NCBI RefSeq assembly: GCF_029893585.1
Contig: NZ_JARXYX010000001.1
Coordinates: 310,001-374,000, forward strand
Direction: 5' to 3'
From: Streptomyces sp. LBL
GTDB lineage: Bacteria > Actinomycetota > Actinomycetes > Streptomycetales > Streptomycetaceae
DNA length: 64,000 nucleotides
Position numbers and translations under genes: made by a program. The number at the start of each line of letters is the position of its first letter. Positions within the stretch are counted from its first letter, which is position 1. The notes under the pieces are model-generated. The model saw only the letters and a program-made list of their open reading frames with translations, was not told the DNA's origin and did not search any database. This document shows, piece after piece, positions 6,545 to 14,612 of the stretch.

Positions 6545-9091
6545 CTATGACCGGCCGATGACCCGGCCCAGTTCGATCCGGTCGATGTTCGGGGCCCACG
6601 CGCCCGCGTTGCCGAACGTCACGCTGTTGGCACCCTTCTCCAAGGTGACGGGGACTCCCACTGTCCAGTAGTCGTCCGCGCTCCAGGTGTTCTTGAAGGT
6701 GACCGTCCGGGGCGCCGCGGCGCCGACCGTGAGGTCCGCCGTACGGGACATGATGTCCGTGTTGTAGGAGTGGCCGTTGTCGCGCCGGTCGTTGTGCGCG
6801 TAGTGGACGACCAGCAGATAGCGGCCGGCCGTGGGTGCGTGCACGGTGAACTCGGCCGTGCTGTCGGGGCTGTTGCCGAGCCGGCCGATGTACGACCCGG
6901 CAGTGGCGTGAGGGGAGTCGACGAGCTTCGCGCCGCCCGCGAGGATGGCCGAGGCTCCCTCGTAGGAGAGTGTCCCGGAGGCGGAGCCGTCTCCGGCGAC
7001 GTCGAGAGAGCGTACGGACGCGTGGCCGGCCGTCGCCGCGACGCGGTTGTTGCCCGCGACCAGGTACAGCCGCAGGGGCCGGCCGGGCACCGCCGTGACC
7101 TTCGCCCCGTGCAGGGCCAGCCGCACCGCCGCCGACGCCCGCGACACCACCGTGTAGTAGCCGTCACGCGGGGCGTACACGTCGAAGACGGCCTCGTCCC
7201 CGGCGCGCAGGACGAGGGCGCCCGTGCCCACTCCGGTGGAGGAGGAGTAGTCGTAGGCCGGCCTCCCGCTGATGTCCGCCAGCGTGGCCTCGTACGAGGC
7301 GGACGGAGCGCCGGTGCGCGCGGTCAGGTCCACGCGGTCGAGGGTGACTTCGGCGTCGCCCTTCGCGAGCGTCAGCACATGGGTTCCGGCCGACAGCTCC
7401 ACGCGCACGTCGTTCTTGGCGCGGTAGGTCCAGTTCTGCGTGGACGGGTACGTGACCGTGACCGGGTCCGCGTCGTCGACCGACAGCTTCTGGGTGGCGG
7501 GCGCGCCGGACTGGTTGCCGTAGAGGATCGCCAGGTCGTACGTCCCGGCCGTGGGCACGGTCACGGTGAAGGCGACCTTGCTGGAGGCCTGGTTGAGCGA
7601 GCCGACGTCCTTCGTGCCGGACGCCGCGTAGCCGTTGGCGTTACTGACCGTGCCCTGGGTGTGGACCTGCCCGCCGCTGATGGCGGCGTCCTCGGCCTCG
7701 TACGAAGCCGTCCACGGGACGGAGGTCGCGGACGGGGTCCCCGAGCCGCCGGGGGTGAGGACGATCCGGTACGCGGACATCTTGTGCAGGCCGCGCAGCG
7801 GGACGGTCACCGAGCCGTCGTCGGCCACCTTCACCCTCGTACGGGCGAGGACGCGCGGTGCCGCGTGCTGTCCTTCGTATCCGGACCAGGCGGCCTCGGC
7901 GACCGTCGCGGTCACCGTGCGGCCGAAGACGGAACGGGAGACGTGCTGGACCACCACGTCGGAGTCGCCCTCGGTACCGCCGAGCAGGACCTGTGCCTGG
8001 CGGCGTGCGGTGTCGAGGGACGCGAGGCCCTGGAGGGTGTCGATCGCGTCGGCCCGTGGCGGGGTCACCTTGACGGTGTCGCCGGTGAGACCCGCGTACC
8101 AGCGGAAGAACCACCAGCCGCCGTTGGGGATGTTGGACCGCACCACGTTGCCGTCCATGTTGCCGGCGGCGTCCCAGTAGGCCTGGTTGGCGTACACCTT
8201 GTTCCGCTCGAACATGGAGACCCACTGCACGAGTTGCCCTGGCACGGACAGGTCACGGCGGTTGGCGTACTCGTCGATGTTGATCTTCAGTGGGGAGATG
8301 CCCACCTTCCGCTCGATGGAGCGGTAGGTGTCGTAGTGGCCCTGGAAGTCCCGCAGCGAACCGGAGTCGAGTTCGTGCCAGGTCATCACCTGGGGCAGCA
8401 CGTTCTCCCGCTCGGCGAAGGCGAGGAAGTCGGTCAACAGGCGTGTGTGGTACGCGGATTCGTTGGGCCCGGCGATCCTCGCGTCGGGGTCGATCGCCCG
8501 GATGCGCCGGTACACCGTCTTCCAGTCCTGGAGGAACCGGTCGCGGTTGACCTCGTACTGCGCCTGGTCGCCGGTGCCGAGGTTGTACCAGATCTGGTCG
8601 GGCTCGTTGAACGGGATGTAGACGAAGCGGTCGCTGTTCGGATCGGCCGCCACCTCTTGGACGATCTTGTCGACCTTGGGGAGGTAGTCGTCGATGCCGA
8701 GGTCCTCGTAGGGCCACTTGGCGTAGATGTCCTGCATCATGACGTTGATCTCGCCGCCGCCGTTGCGGAAGAACGACGAGGAGACGGAGAGGGCGTCGCC
8801 GTTGGGGTGCTGGGCGCCGCCCTCCGGCTTCTGCGAGATGCTGGTGATCTTCAGTGGTGCCAGGGCCGCGTCGCTGGGCACCCCGTCGTCGCTGAGGCCG
8901 TACAGCGCGCCGTTGGCGCCGTGCATCACCGGCCCCTCGGAGGCGGCGAGATCGACGGTGAGGCGCTGCGGGTCGGTCGCCGCGGTCGCGGGTCCGGCAG
9001 CGGGAAGGGTGCTCGCCATGGCGGCGACTCCAAGTGCGGTGGTGAGGAGAGCGGTTCGGATACGCGATCTCGTACGGGCGGGGGCGATCAC
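6545..9091 (-). CDS. secreted clan-A glycoside-hydrolase-like protein with CBM35-type modules
   Basis: An 848-aa secreted protein. A Sec signal (LLTTALGVAAMASTLPAAGP) is followed by a TIM-barrel-like region (about 40-420) with IPFNEPDQIWYN, whose Asn-Glu-Pro is typical of the clan GH-A acid/base site, and INIDEYANRRD, a plausible nucleophile strand. Then come beta-rich modules: CBM35/CBM6-like YEAEDAAISGG (about 460-600), a middle module, and a second such module (about 725-845) ending NIDRIELGRV. Substrate is uncertain; a beta-galactan or other plant side chain fits the LacI and alpha-galactosidase neighbours. The GTG at 9091 has GGAGG nine bases upstream (9101-9105), better than longer open-frame starts. 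Confidence 0.75.
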   Translation of the reverse strand: MIAPARTRSRIRTALLTTALGVAAMASTLPAAGPATAATDPQRLTVDLAASEGPVMHGANGALYGLSDDGVPSDAALAPLKITSISQKPEGGAQHPNGDALSVSSSFFRNGGGEINVMMQDIYAKWPYEDLGIDDYLPKVDKIVQEVAADPNSDRFVYIPFNEPDQIWYNLGTGDQAQYEVNRDRFLQDWKTVYRRIRAIDPDARIAGPNESAYHTRLLTDFLAFAERENVLPQVMTWHELDSGSLRDFQGHYDTYRSIERKVGISPLKINIDEYANRRDLSVPGQLVQWVSMFERNKVYANQAYWDAAGNMDGNVVRSNIPNGGWWFFRWYAGLTGDTVKVTPPRADAIDTLQGLASLDTARRQAQVLLGGTEGDSDVVVQHVSRSVFGRTVTATVAEAAWSGYEGQHAAPRVLARTRVKVADDGSVTVPLRGLHKMSAYRIVLTPGGSGTPSATSVPWTASYEAEDAAISGGQVHTQGTVSNANGYAASGTKDVGSLNQASSKVAFTVTVPTAGTYDLAILYGNQSGAPATQKLSVDDADPVTVTYPSTQNWTYRAKNDVRVELSAGTHVLTLAKGDAEVTLDRVDLTARTGAPSASYEATLADISGRPAYDYSSSTGVGTGALVLRAGDEAVFDVYAPRDGYYTVVSRASAAVRLALHGAKVTAVPGRPLRLYLVAGNNRVAATAGHASVRSLDVAGDGSASGTLSYEGASAILAGGAKLVDSPHATAGSYIGRLGNSPDSTAEFTVHAPTAGRYLLVVHYAHNDRRDNGHSYNTDIMSRTADLTVGAAAPRTVTFKNTWSADDYWTVGVPVTLEKGANSVTFGNAGAWAPNIDRIELGRVIGRS

Positions 9092-9150
9092 GAAGTTGGA
9101 CCTCCGGTCACTTGACGGCTCCACTGGTGGTTCCGGACACGATCTTCCGG

Positions 9151-10197
9151 TCAGCTGCACGCCGACCGGGCGGGCGGCGGCGCCGTGCTCTCCCGCACCA
9201 CCAGCCGCGGGACGGCGACGGGGCGCGGCGCGATGTGCGCGGATTCCTCCAGCACCCCGTGCAGCAGGGCGAACGCGGCCCGTCCGAGGCCGGTGAAGTC
9301 CATGCGTACGGTCGTCAGGGACGGGGTCAGATAGGCGGAGGACGGGGCGTCGTCGAACCCGGCCACGCTGATCTCGCCGGGGACGGAGCGACCGGACTCG
9401 TGCAGGGCGCGCAGCACTCCGAGCGCGAGGTCGTCGTTGCCGCACAGAATCGCGGTGACGGCCGGGTCCTTCGCCAGCTTCAGGCCTGCCGAGTGGCCGC
9501 CGGCCGGGCCCCAACTCCCTTGCACGGGAAGGGGTTCCGGTGCCCCGGCCCCCTTGAGTGCCTGCCGCCAGCCGGTCGTGCGGGCGCTGGTCCGCCGGGT
9601 GCTGGACGGTATGGCGACGTAGTGCACGGTCTCGTGACCGAGGGACAGCAGATGACGGGTCGCCTCATGGGCGGCCTCGCGGTCGTCGGTCCACACCCAC
9701 GGGCGGTCCCCGCCGGGCGGGCGCGCGGGAGTCTCGACGACGCCGACGACCGGGAGTTCGGCGGGGACGGCGCCCAGGGCCCGTAGCCCGGCCGGATCGT
9801 AGGCGATCACGATCAGTCCGCCGCCCGCGTCCGCCGCCCGCCGCACCTGCGCGGCGACAGCGGCCTCGTCCGCCGATTCGAGAACGCCGATCCCGACCGC
9901 GTACGAGGCGGCGCGGGCGGCCTCCTCGATGCCCTGGAGGATCGAGGCGTAACCGTGATGGGTGGTGTTGGCGGTCAGCACGGTCACCGCCCGGCTGCGC
10001 CCGCTGGCCAGGGCGAGCGCGGTGGCGTTGCGGCGGAAGCCCAGCTCGTCGATGGCCGCGAGCACCCGCTCCCGGGTGGACGGCCTGACGCTGGGATGGC
10101 CGTTGATCACCCGGGAGACGGTCTGGTACGAGACCCCGGCGGCCGTGGCGACGTCCCTGATACTCGCCGGACGCCTTGTGTGACCGGTCACATTCAT
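9151..10197 (-). CDS. LacI family transcriptional regulator
   Basis: A 348-aa LacI/GalR protein. The helix-turn-helix (SIRDVATAAGVSYQTVSRVI, then SVRPSTRERVLAAI) spans about residues 9-60, and a periplasmic-binding-like sugar domain follows (AILCGNDDLALGVLRAL, ISVAGFDDAPSSAYLTPSLT). It very likely represses the divergent GH36 gene at 10315 and perhaps the hydrolase gene at 6545, with a galactoside as inducer. Two perfect GTGACCGGTCAC palindromes lie around its start, one of them inside codons 3-6 of this reading frame. ATG 10197 is used; GTG 10191 is an alternative. Confidence 0.93.
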   Translation of the reverse strand: MNVTGHTRRPASIRDVATAAGVSYQTVSRVINGHPSVRPSTRERVLAAIDELGFRRNATALALASGRSRAVTVLTANTTHHGYASILQGIEEAARAASYAVGIGVLESADEAAVAAQVRRAADAGGGLIVIAYDPAGLRALGAVPAELPVVGVVETPARPPGGDRPWVWTDDREAAHEATRHLLSLGHETVHYVAIPSSTRRTSARTTGWRQALKGAGAPEPLPVQGSWGPAGGHSAGLKLAKDPAVTAILCGNDDLALGVLRALHESGRSVPGEISVAGFDDAPSSAYLTPSLTTVRMDFTGLGRAAFALLHGVLEESAHIAPRPVAVPRLVVRESTAPPPARSACS

Positions 10198-10218
10198 GTC
10201 AGAATTGTGACCGGTCAC
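10179..10218. promoter_or_regulatory. double LacI-type operator, GTGACCGGTCAC twice
   Basis: Perfect 12-bp palindromes at 10180-10191 (14 bp with its flanking T and A) and 10207-10218, with centres 27 bp apart, lie between the LacI gene and the alpha-galactosidase gene. The central CG and palindromic form are typical of LacI-family operators. The first copy overlaps the first codons of the regulator, so binding should also block its own transcription. Confidence 0.85.
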
Positions 10219-10314
10219 CATGCGGTCGTCAAGAGACCGCAACGAGGGATTCACGCGACCGAAGCCGACCGCCGCCGACGCACGCACGGGGCGGGGTCTG
10301 GAAGGGAAGACGCC

Positions 10315-12534
10315 TTGGCCGGTACGGCGGACGACACAAGGAAGCCCACCCATCACCCGCAGGCCGGGTTCCGTTGGGGCCACTCGGCTCTCGAGGCCGA
10401 GTTCGACACCGCCGCCGACGGGACCCTGCGCCTGGTGCGGCTCGCCCGTCCCGGCGACCCGGGCTCACCCGGCCCGCGGTCCGCCCTCCCCCTCGTCGAG
10501 CTGACCGCCCTGGGGCACGGCAGCGGCTGGTCAGGTTCGCGCTTCACCGGCACGGCCTTCGGTACGCGTCTGCGCTACCGGGACCACCGCGCCGGACGGC
10601 GCTCGGACGGGGAGTGGCTGACCGTCGAACTCCACGATCCGGCCACCGGACTGACGGCGCTCGTCGAGCTGACGTCCCCCGTCGGCCTCCCGGTGCTGCG
10701 CTCCCGTGTCCGGCTCCGCAACGAAGGCACCGAGCCTCTCGTCGTCCAGTCCGTCAGCAGTCTGCTGCTGGGCGGCCTGCCCGCGCCGGGCGCGCTCGAG
10801 GTGCACCGGGCCCGCAACGACTGGCTCGCGGAATGCCGTTGGTACACCGAGCCCCTGCGCGGCACCGTCGCCGACATCAACGGCGACGTCCACCAGCACG
10901 ACAGCCGCGCCGCCCTCGCCCTCACCGGGCGTGGCAGCTGGCCCACCGACGGCCACCTGCCGATGGGGGCGCTGACGGAGCGGGACGGCGGCCGGGCCTG
11001 GCTGTGGCAGATCGAGTCCCCGGCCGGCTGGCGCTGGGACCTGGGCGAACACGCGCGCGGCACGTATCTGGCGCTGAACGGCCCCACGGACGCGGAGCAC
11101 CAGTGGCGGACCAGGCTCGCCCCGGGCGCGGAGTTCACCACCGTGCCGGCGGCGCTGGCCCTGGGCGCCGGGTTCGACGCGGCGATGGGCGCGTTGACCT
11201 CGTACCGTCGCGCCGTCCGCCGCCCGCACCCCGACCATGCCACGCTTCCGGTCGTCTTCAACGACTACATGAACACATTGATGGGCGATCCGACGACGGC
11301 GAAGCTGCTGCCGCTGATCGACGCGGCAGCAGAGGCCGGGGCGGAGTACTTCTGCATCGACTCCGGCTGGTACGCCGACGACACCGACGGCTGGTGGGAC
11401 AGCGTCGGCGCGTGGCTGCCGTCGCCGCGCCGTTTTCCCGGCGGCGGGATCGGGACGGTCCTGGACCGGATCCGGGAGCGCGGGATGGTGCCCGGGCTGT
11501 GGCTGGAACCGGAGGTGGTGGGAGTACGCAGCCCCGTCGCGTCGGCGCTCCCGCCGGAGGCGTTCTTCCAGCGGGACGGCGTACGTCTCGCCGAACAGGG
11601 CCGCCACCAGCTCGACCTGCGGCACCCGGCCGCCCGCGCGCACCTCGACGAGACGGTGGACCGGATCGTCGGCGACTGGGGCGTGGGCTATCTCAAGCTG
11701 GACTACAACATCGTCGTCGATCCCGGAACCTGCGCCCCCGGGGACATCTCACCGGGGGCCGGGCTGCTCGGCCATACCCAGGCCTACCTGGACTGGCTGT
11801 CCGGCGTCCTGGACCGTCACCCCGGCCTGGTCGTGGAGAACTGCGCCTCGGGCGGCATGCGGATGGACGGCGCCACGCTCGCCGTCACCCAGCTCCAGTC
11901 CACCAGCGACCAGCAGGACCCGCTGCGCTACCCCCCGATCGCCGTGAGCGCGCCGACGGCGGTCCCGCCCGAACAGGGCGCCGTCTGGGCCTACCCGCAG
12001 CCCGAATTCGACGACGACCTGATCACGTTCACCCTGGGCGGCGCTCTCCTTGGCCGGATCCACCTGTCCGGCCACCTCGACCGCATGTCGACACGGCAAC
12101 TCGACCTCGTACGGGACGCGGTGCGGACGTACAAGACGATCCGCGCGGACCTGGCACAGGCCGTCCCGTTCTGGCCGCTGGGCCTGCCGGGGTGGACGGA
12201 CCAGTGGCTGGCCCTGGGGATGCGGGTGCCCGGTGACCGTACGTCGTACCTCTCCGTCTGGCGCCGTGGGGGAGAGGCCGAACTGCGCATTCCCGTAGCG
12301 CACTTGGTCGGTAGCGGGGAGGTCCGGCCGGACATCCTGCACCCGTCCGCTCCGGGTGCCGAAGCGGCTGTCTGGGACGGGGATGCGGTGCGGGTGGCGC
12401 TGCCGCGGGTGCCGGGGGTCGTGCTGGTCCGGCTCACGGCGGGTGGACAGGCGGCGGAGGAACGCGGCGCACGTGGCTTCAGGGTCGACCTGGACCAGGG
12501 CGATGCCCTGGACACTTCCCGGACCGCGCGGTAG
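10315..12534 (+). CDS. alpha-galactosidase, glycoside hydrolase family 36
   Basis: A 739-aa GH36 enzyme: N-terminal beta-sandwich (about 1-300), TIM barrel (VVFNDYMNTLMGD, YFCIDSGWYAD, GLWLEPEVV) and a C-terminal beta domain. The nucleophile Asp lies in YLKLDYN (about 460-466) and the acid/base Asp in ENCASGGMRMD (about 507-517). The family hydrolyses terminal alpha-1,6-galactose from raffinose-type sugars and galactomannan. No signal peptide is seen, so it is probably cytoplasmic and works on imported oligosaccharides. Start: TTG at 10315 preceded by GAAGGGAAGA; the frame is open upstream, but those positions hold the LacI operators. Divergent LacI regulation is expected. Confidence 0.92.
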   Translation: MAGTADDTRKPTHHPQAGFRWGHSALEAEFDTAADGTLRLVRLARPGDPGSPGPRSALPLVELTALGHGSGWSGSRFTGTAFGTRLRYRDHRAGRRSDGEWLTVELHDPATGLTALVELTSPVGLPVLRSRVRLRNEGTEPLVVQSVSSLLLGGLPAPGALEVHRARNDWLAECRWYTEPLRGTVADINGDVHQHDSRAALALTGRGSWPTDGHLPMGALTERDGGRAWLWQIESPAGWRWDLGEHARGTYLALNGPTDAEHQWRTRLAPGAEFTTVPAALALGAGFDAAMGALTSYRRAVRRPHPDHATLPVVFNDYMNTLMGDPTTAKLLPLIDAAAEAGAEYFCIDSGWYADDTDGWWDSVGAWLPSPRRFPGGGIGTVLDRIRERGMVPGLWLEPEVVGVRSPVASALPPEAFFQRDGVRLAEQGRHQLDLRHPAARAHLDETVDRIVGDWGVGYLKLDYNIVVDPGTCAPGDISPGAGLLGHTQAYLDWLSGVLDRHPGLVVENCASGGMRMDGATLAVTQLQSTSDQQDPLRYPPIAVSAPTAVPPEQGAVWAYPQPEFDDDLITFTLGGALLGRIHLSGHLDRMSTRQLDLVRDAVRTYKTIRADLAQAVPFWPLGLPGWTDQWLALGMRVPGDRTSYLSVWRRGGEAELRIPVAHLVGSGEVRPDILHPSAPGAEAAVWDGDAVRVALPRVPGVVLVRLTAGGQAAEERGARGFRVDLDQGDALDTSRTAR

Positions 12535-12542
12535 CGCCGCGG

Positions 12543-12596
12543 CCGGTGACGGCTTCCGAGCCCGTGACGGCCTTCGAGTCGGTGACGGCATCCGTC
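12543..12596. repeat. 18-bp tandem repeat, three copies
   Basis: Three imperfect 18-bp units (12543-12560, 12561-12578, 12579-12596) share GGTGACGGC or CGTGACGGC followed by TTCCGAG-like ends. They lie between the converging GH36 and YceI genes. No terminator-like hairpin is obvious in this gap. Confidence 0.65.
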
Positions 12597-12665
12597 GAAG
12601 CCCGGCTTCTCGGACCGGCCGATGCCGGTCGCGGTCGCCGGGCGTCACGGCTGCTGCGGCGGCGT

Positions 12666-13568
12666 CTACTGCGGCGGTGTCGGTGTGTCGTGCGTGCGGT
12701 ACATCGCCTGGACGTCCAGTTCGAGCTGGATCGTGGGGCCGACCACGGCGATGCCGCGAGCCAGCATGCTGCGCCAGTTCAGGGTGTAGTCCTCACGGTG
12801 CAGTTCCGTCCTGGCCCGGGCGGCGCAGCGCAGTTCCTCGCCGTAGCCGCCGTTGACCGACCCGAGGTAGGTCGTGTCCAGGGCGACCGAGCGGCTGACG
12901 CCGTGCATGGTGAGCGAGCCGTGCAGCGCCCACTTGGCGCCGCCACGGTAGGCGAAGCGCGCGCTGGTGAAGTCGATGTACGGGTAGCGCTCGACGTCCA
13001 GGAAGTCGGCCGACCGCAGGTGATTGTCACGGGTGTTGTTGCCCGTGGTGATGCTGGCGGCGTCGATGCGCACGGACACCTGGGTGTCCGCCATGTCGGG
13101 CGCGATCCGGATACCCCCCGTGAAGCGCTCGAAGCGGCCGTGGACATGGCCCATGCCGACGTGCTTCGCGATGAACCTGATCGCCGTGTGCGGCGGGTCG
13201 AAGAGCCAGGTGCCGGGTGCCGGCAGGTCCAGTTGCGGTGCCGAGGACAGTTGGATGTGCTCGGGGGGCAGGACCGCGCCGCTGACGACATCCACCGTCT
13301 CCTGGTGCGGGGTCAGCCCCTCGGCCGTGATCATGAGGCTGTAGCGGCCCGGGGGCAGCGCGGCGAAGAAGAACCCGTAGGGATCCGTGATGCCGCGCGC
13401 CACGACGTGGTGGGAGGCCGCCGAGGACACGGCCACGTCGGCGCCGGCCATCGGCTGGCCGGTCGGATCCAGGACGGTGCGGCTCACCGAGCCCGCGCCG
13501 GGAGGAAGCGGCAGCGAGGGGCTGGGCGTGCTTCGGGAGCGCCGCCGCCGAAGCAGTGCGAGGACCAT
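12666..13568 (-). CDS. YceI family protein fused to a carboxypeptidase-regulatory-like domain
   Basis: A 300-aa two-domain protein. Residues about 25-100 form a carboxypeptidase-regulatory-like beta-sandwich (VLDPTGQPMAGADVAV, GFFFAALPPGRYSLMI). Residues about 110-290 are a YceI lipocalin-like barrel (WLFDPPHTAIRFIAKHVG, RFERFTGGIRI, FLDVERYPYIDFTSARF, HGVSRSVALD), a fold that binds polyprenoid or other amphipathic lipids. No signal peptide is clear, so location is uncertain. The ATG at 13568 has AAAGG at proper distance; the ATG at 13595 lies in a 9-bp repeat and has no ribosome-binding site. It converges on the alpha-galactosidase gene. Confidence 0.88.
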   Translation of the reverse strand: MVLALLRRRRSRSTPSPSLPLPPGAGSVSRTVLDPTGQPMAGADVAVSSAASHHVVARGITDPYGFFFAALPPGRYSLMITAEGLTPHQETVDVVSGAVLPPEHIQLSSAPQLDLPAPGTWLFDPPHTAIRFIAKHVGMGHVHGRFERFTGGIRIAPDMADTQVSVRIDAASITTGNNTRDNHLRSADFLDVERYPYIDFTSARFAYRGGAKWALHGSLTMHGVSRSVALDTTYLGSVNGGYGEELRCAARARTELHREDYTLNWRSMLARGIAVVGPTIQLELDVQAMYRTHDTPTPPQ

Positions 13569-13585
13569 GGAGGCACCTTTCTTCG

Positions 13586-13621
13586 TGCGAATCATGCGAA
13601 TCGTGCGAATCGCGTGAATGA
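13586..13621. repeat. 9-bp tandem repeat before the YceI gene
   Basis: TGCGAATCA, TGCGAATCG, TGCGAATCG and a degenerate CGTGAATGA follow each other directly. They lie in the region that should hold the promoter or leader of the YceI gene (minus strand). Confidence 0.7.
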
Positions 13622-13706
13622 GGAGTTAGCGAGTAAGTGGTAAGTGCGTCAGTAGGTAATCAGGTAAATAGGGGGATCATGTGGTGGTTCAGGGCAGCTT
13701 CGGTCG

Positions 13707-13814
13707 ACTCCGCACACGGTGCGTGCCGCGTCGGCGTGGGGTGTCGCCCGCGCGACGCTCTACCGCATGCTCCGCCAATACAGGTCGGCCCTGACGCACT
13801 TCAGCGGCCCCTGA
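13707..13814 (+). pseudogene. C-terminal relic with helix-turn-helix, recombinase- or transposase-like
   Basis: An open frame ending in TGA at 13812-13814 reads TPHTVRAASAWGVARATLYR followed by MLRQYRSALTHFSGP. The WGVARATLYR core matches the C-terminal helix-turn-helix of resolvases, transposases and related regulators. There is no start codon or catalytic part, so it can only be a fragment. The assignment rests on about 20 residues and is tentative. Confidence 0.35.
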
Positions 13815-13828
13815 GGGTGCCACGGCTG

Positions 13829-14263
13829 TCAGGCCCGCCGGTGTGCCTCCTGTGAGCGTCGGGCCGGCGCGTCGATGACCACCGCGGCGAAGAGAACGCC
13901 GCCCGTGATGATGAACTGGATGGCGGCGGGGGTGTCCGTGATGGCCATGCCGGAGGAGATCGACTGGATGACCAGGATGCCGAGCACCGCGTTCCAGGTC
14001 GTGCCCTGTCCCCCGAACAGACTGGCGCCGCCGATGACGGCCGCGGCGATGGCGTTGAGCAGCAGGACGCCGGTGCCGGAGTTCTGGCCCACCGAGGTGA
14101 GGCGCGAGGCCAGGAACAGTCCGCCGACGGCGGCCGTGGTGCCCGAGACCGCGAGCACCGCCGTCTGTACCCGTGTCACGCTCAGGCCGGCACGGCGGGC
14201 CGCCTCGACGCCGCCGCCCAGGGCGTAGACCTGCCGTGCCCTCGACATCGTTCTCCGCCGCAC
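13829..14263 (-). pseudogene. C-terminal fragment of a sugar ABC transporter permease (XylH/RbsC type)
   Basis: The 144-residue frame matches only the last third of ribose/xylose-type permeases: RQVYALGGGVEAARRAGLSV, then NAIAAAVIGGASLFGGQGTT and ILVIQSISSGMAITD, ending in a short charged tail. A full permease has about 330-430 residues and eight or more membrane spans; here about four hydrophobic segments remain. No transporter start region precedes it. Together with the XylF-like pieces at 14382 and 17150 it marks a broken D-xylose-type importer. It is probably not functional. Confidence 0.75.
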
Positions 14264-14381
14264 CCACTACGGGCGAGGGAGTGGGACCGGTGCCAGTGGG
14301 TGTGGAACGAATCTGTCGCCAAGTCCAGGGCCGTGCACCTGCACAACAAGGCGACCGGTCAGAGGGCCAGACGCCTGATCA

Positions 14382-14471
14382 CTCGGCGCCTCGGTCCGAA
14401 ACGCCCACGACGCGGGCATCCCCGTCATCGCCTGCGACCGTCTCGCCGAGGGCCCCGTCGCGGGTTATGTA
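14382..14471 (+). pseudogene. internal fragment of a XylF-like sugar-binding protein
   Basis: The plus-strand frame reads LGASVRNAHDAGIPVIACDR, then LAEGPVAGYV, which matches the hinge region of D-xylose-binding lipoproteins (consensus AAGIPVIAYDRL). Similarity stops on both sides. It corresponds to the part where the larger piece at 17150-17542 ends, so the two are not simply two halves of one gene. The rest of 14264-14612 shows no recognisable gene. Confidence 0.6.
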
Positions 14472-14612
14472 CCGGGGCGTCCGACCGGACCTACCGACAG
14501 TCGTGAATAATCATATATGTCCATTTAGTCCTCTTATGGGATTCTAGTAATGCGCGATCGGTTCTCTCAGCGAGTCGGCATCTGCGGCACGGACGGGAGG
14601 TACGTTGCGGAC

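Noticed and set aside
9098..9112. Third LacI site before the CBM35-type hydrolase (GTGACCGGAGGTCC on the minus strand)
   Set aside because: Only a half-site matches and its GGAGG is explained as the ribosome-binding site.
6770..9115. Plus-strand open frame opposite the CBM35-type hydrolase
   Set aside because: Antisense shadow; the minus strand has signal peptide, ribosome-binding site and catalytic motifs.
14246..14271. Plus-strand VLRRTHYGR resembling a permease loop, implying an inversion
   Set aside because: Only nine residues, antisense to an Arg-rich part of the minus-strand permease fragment; likely coincidence.
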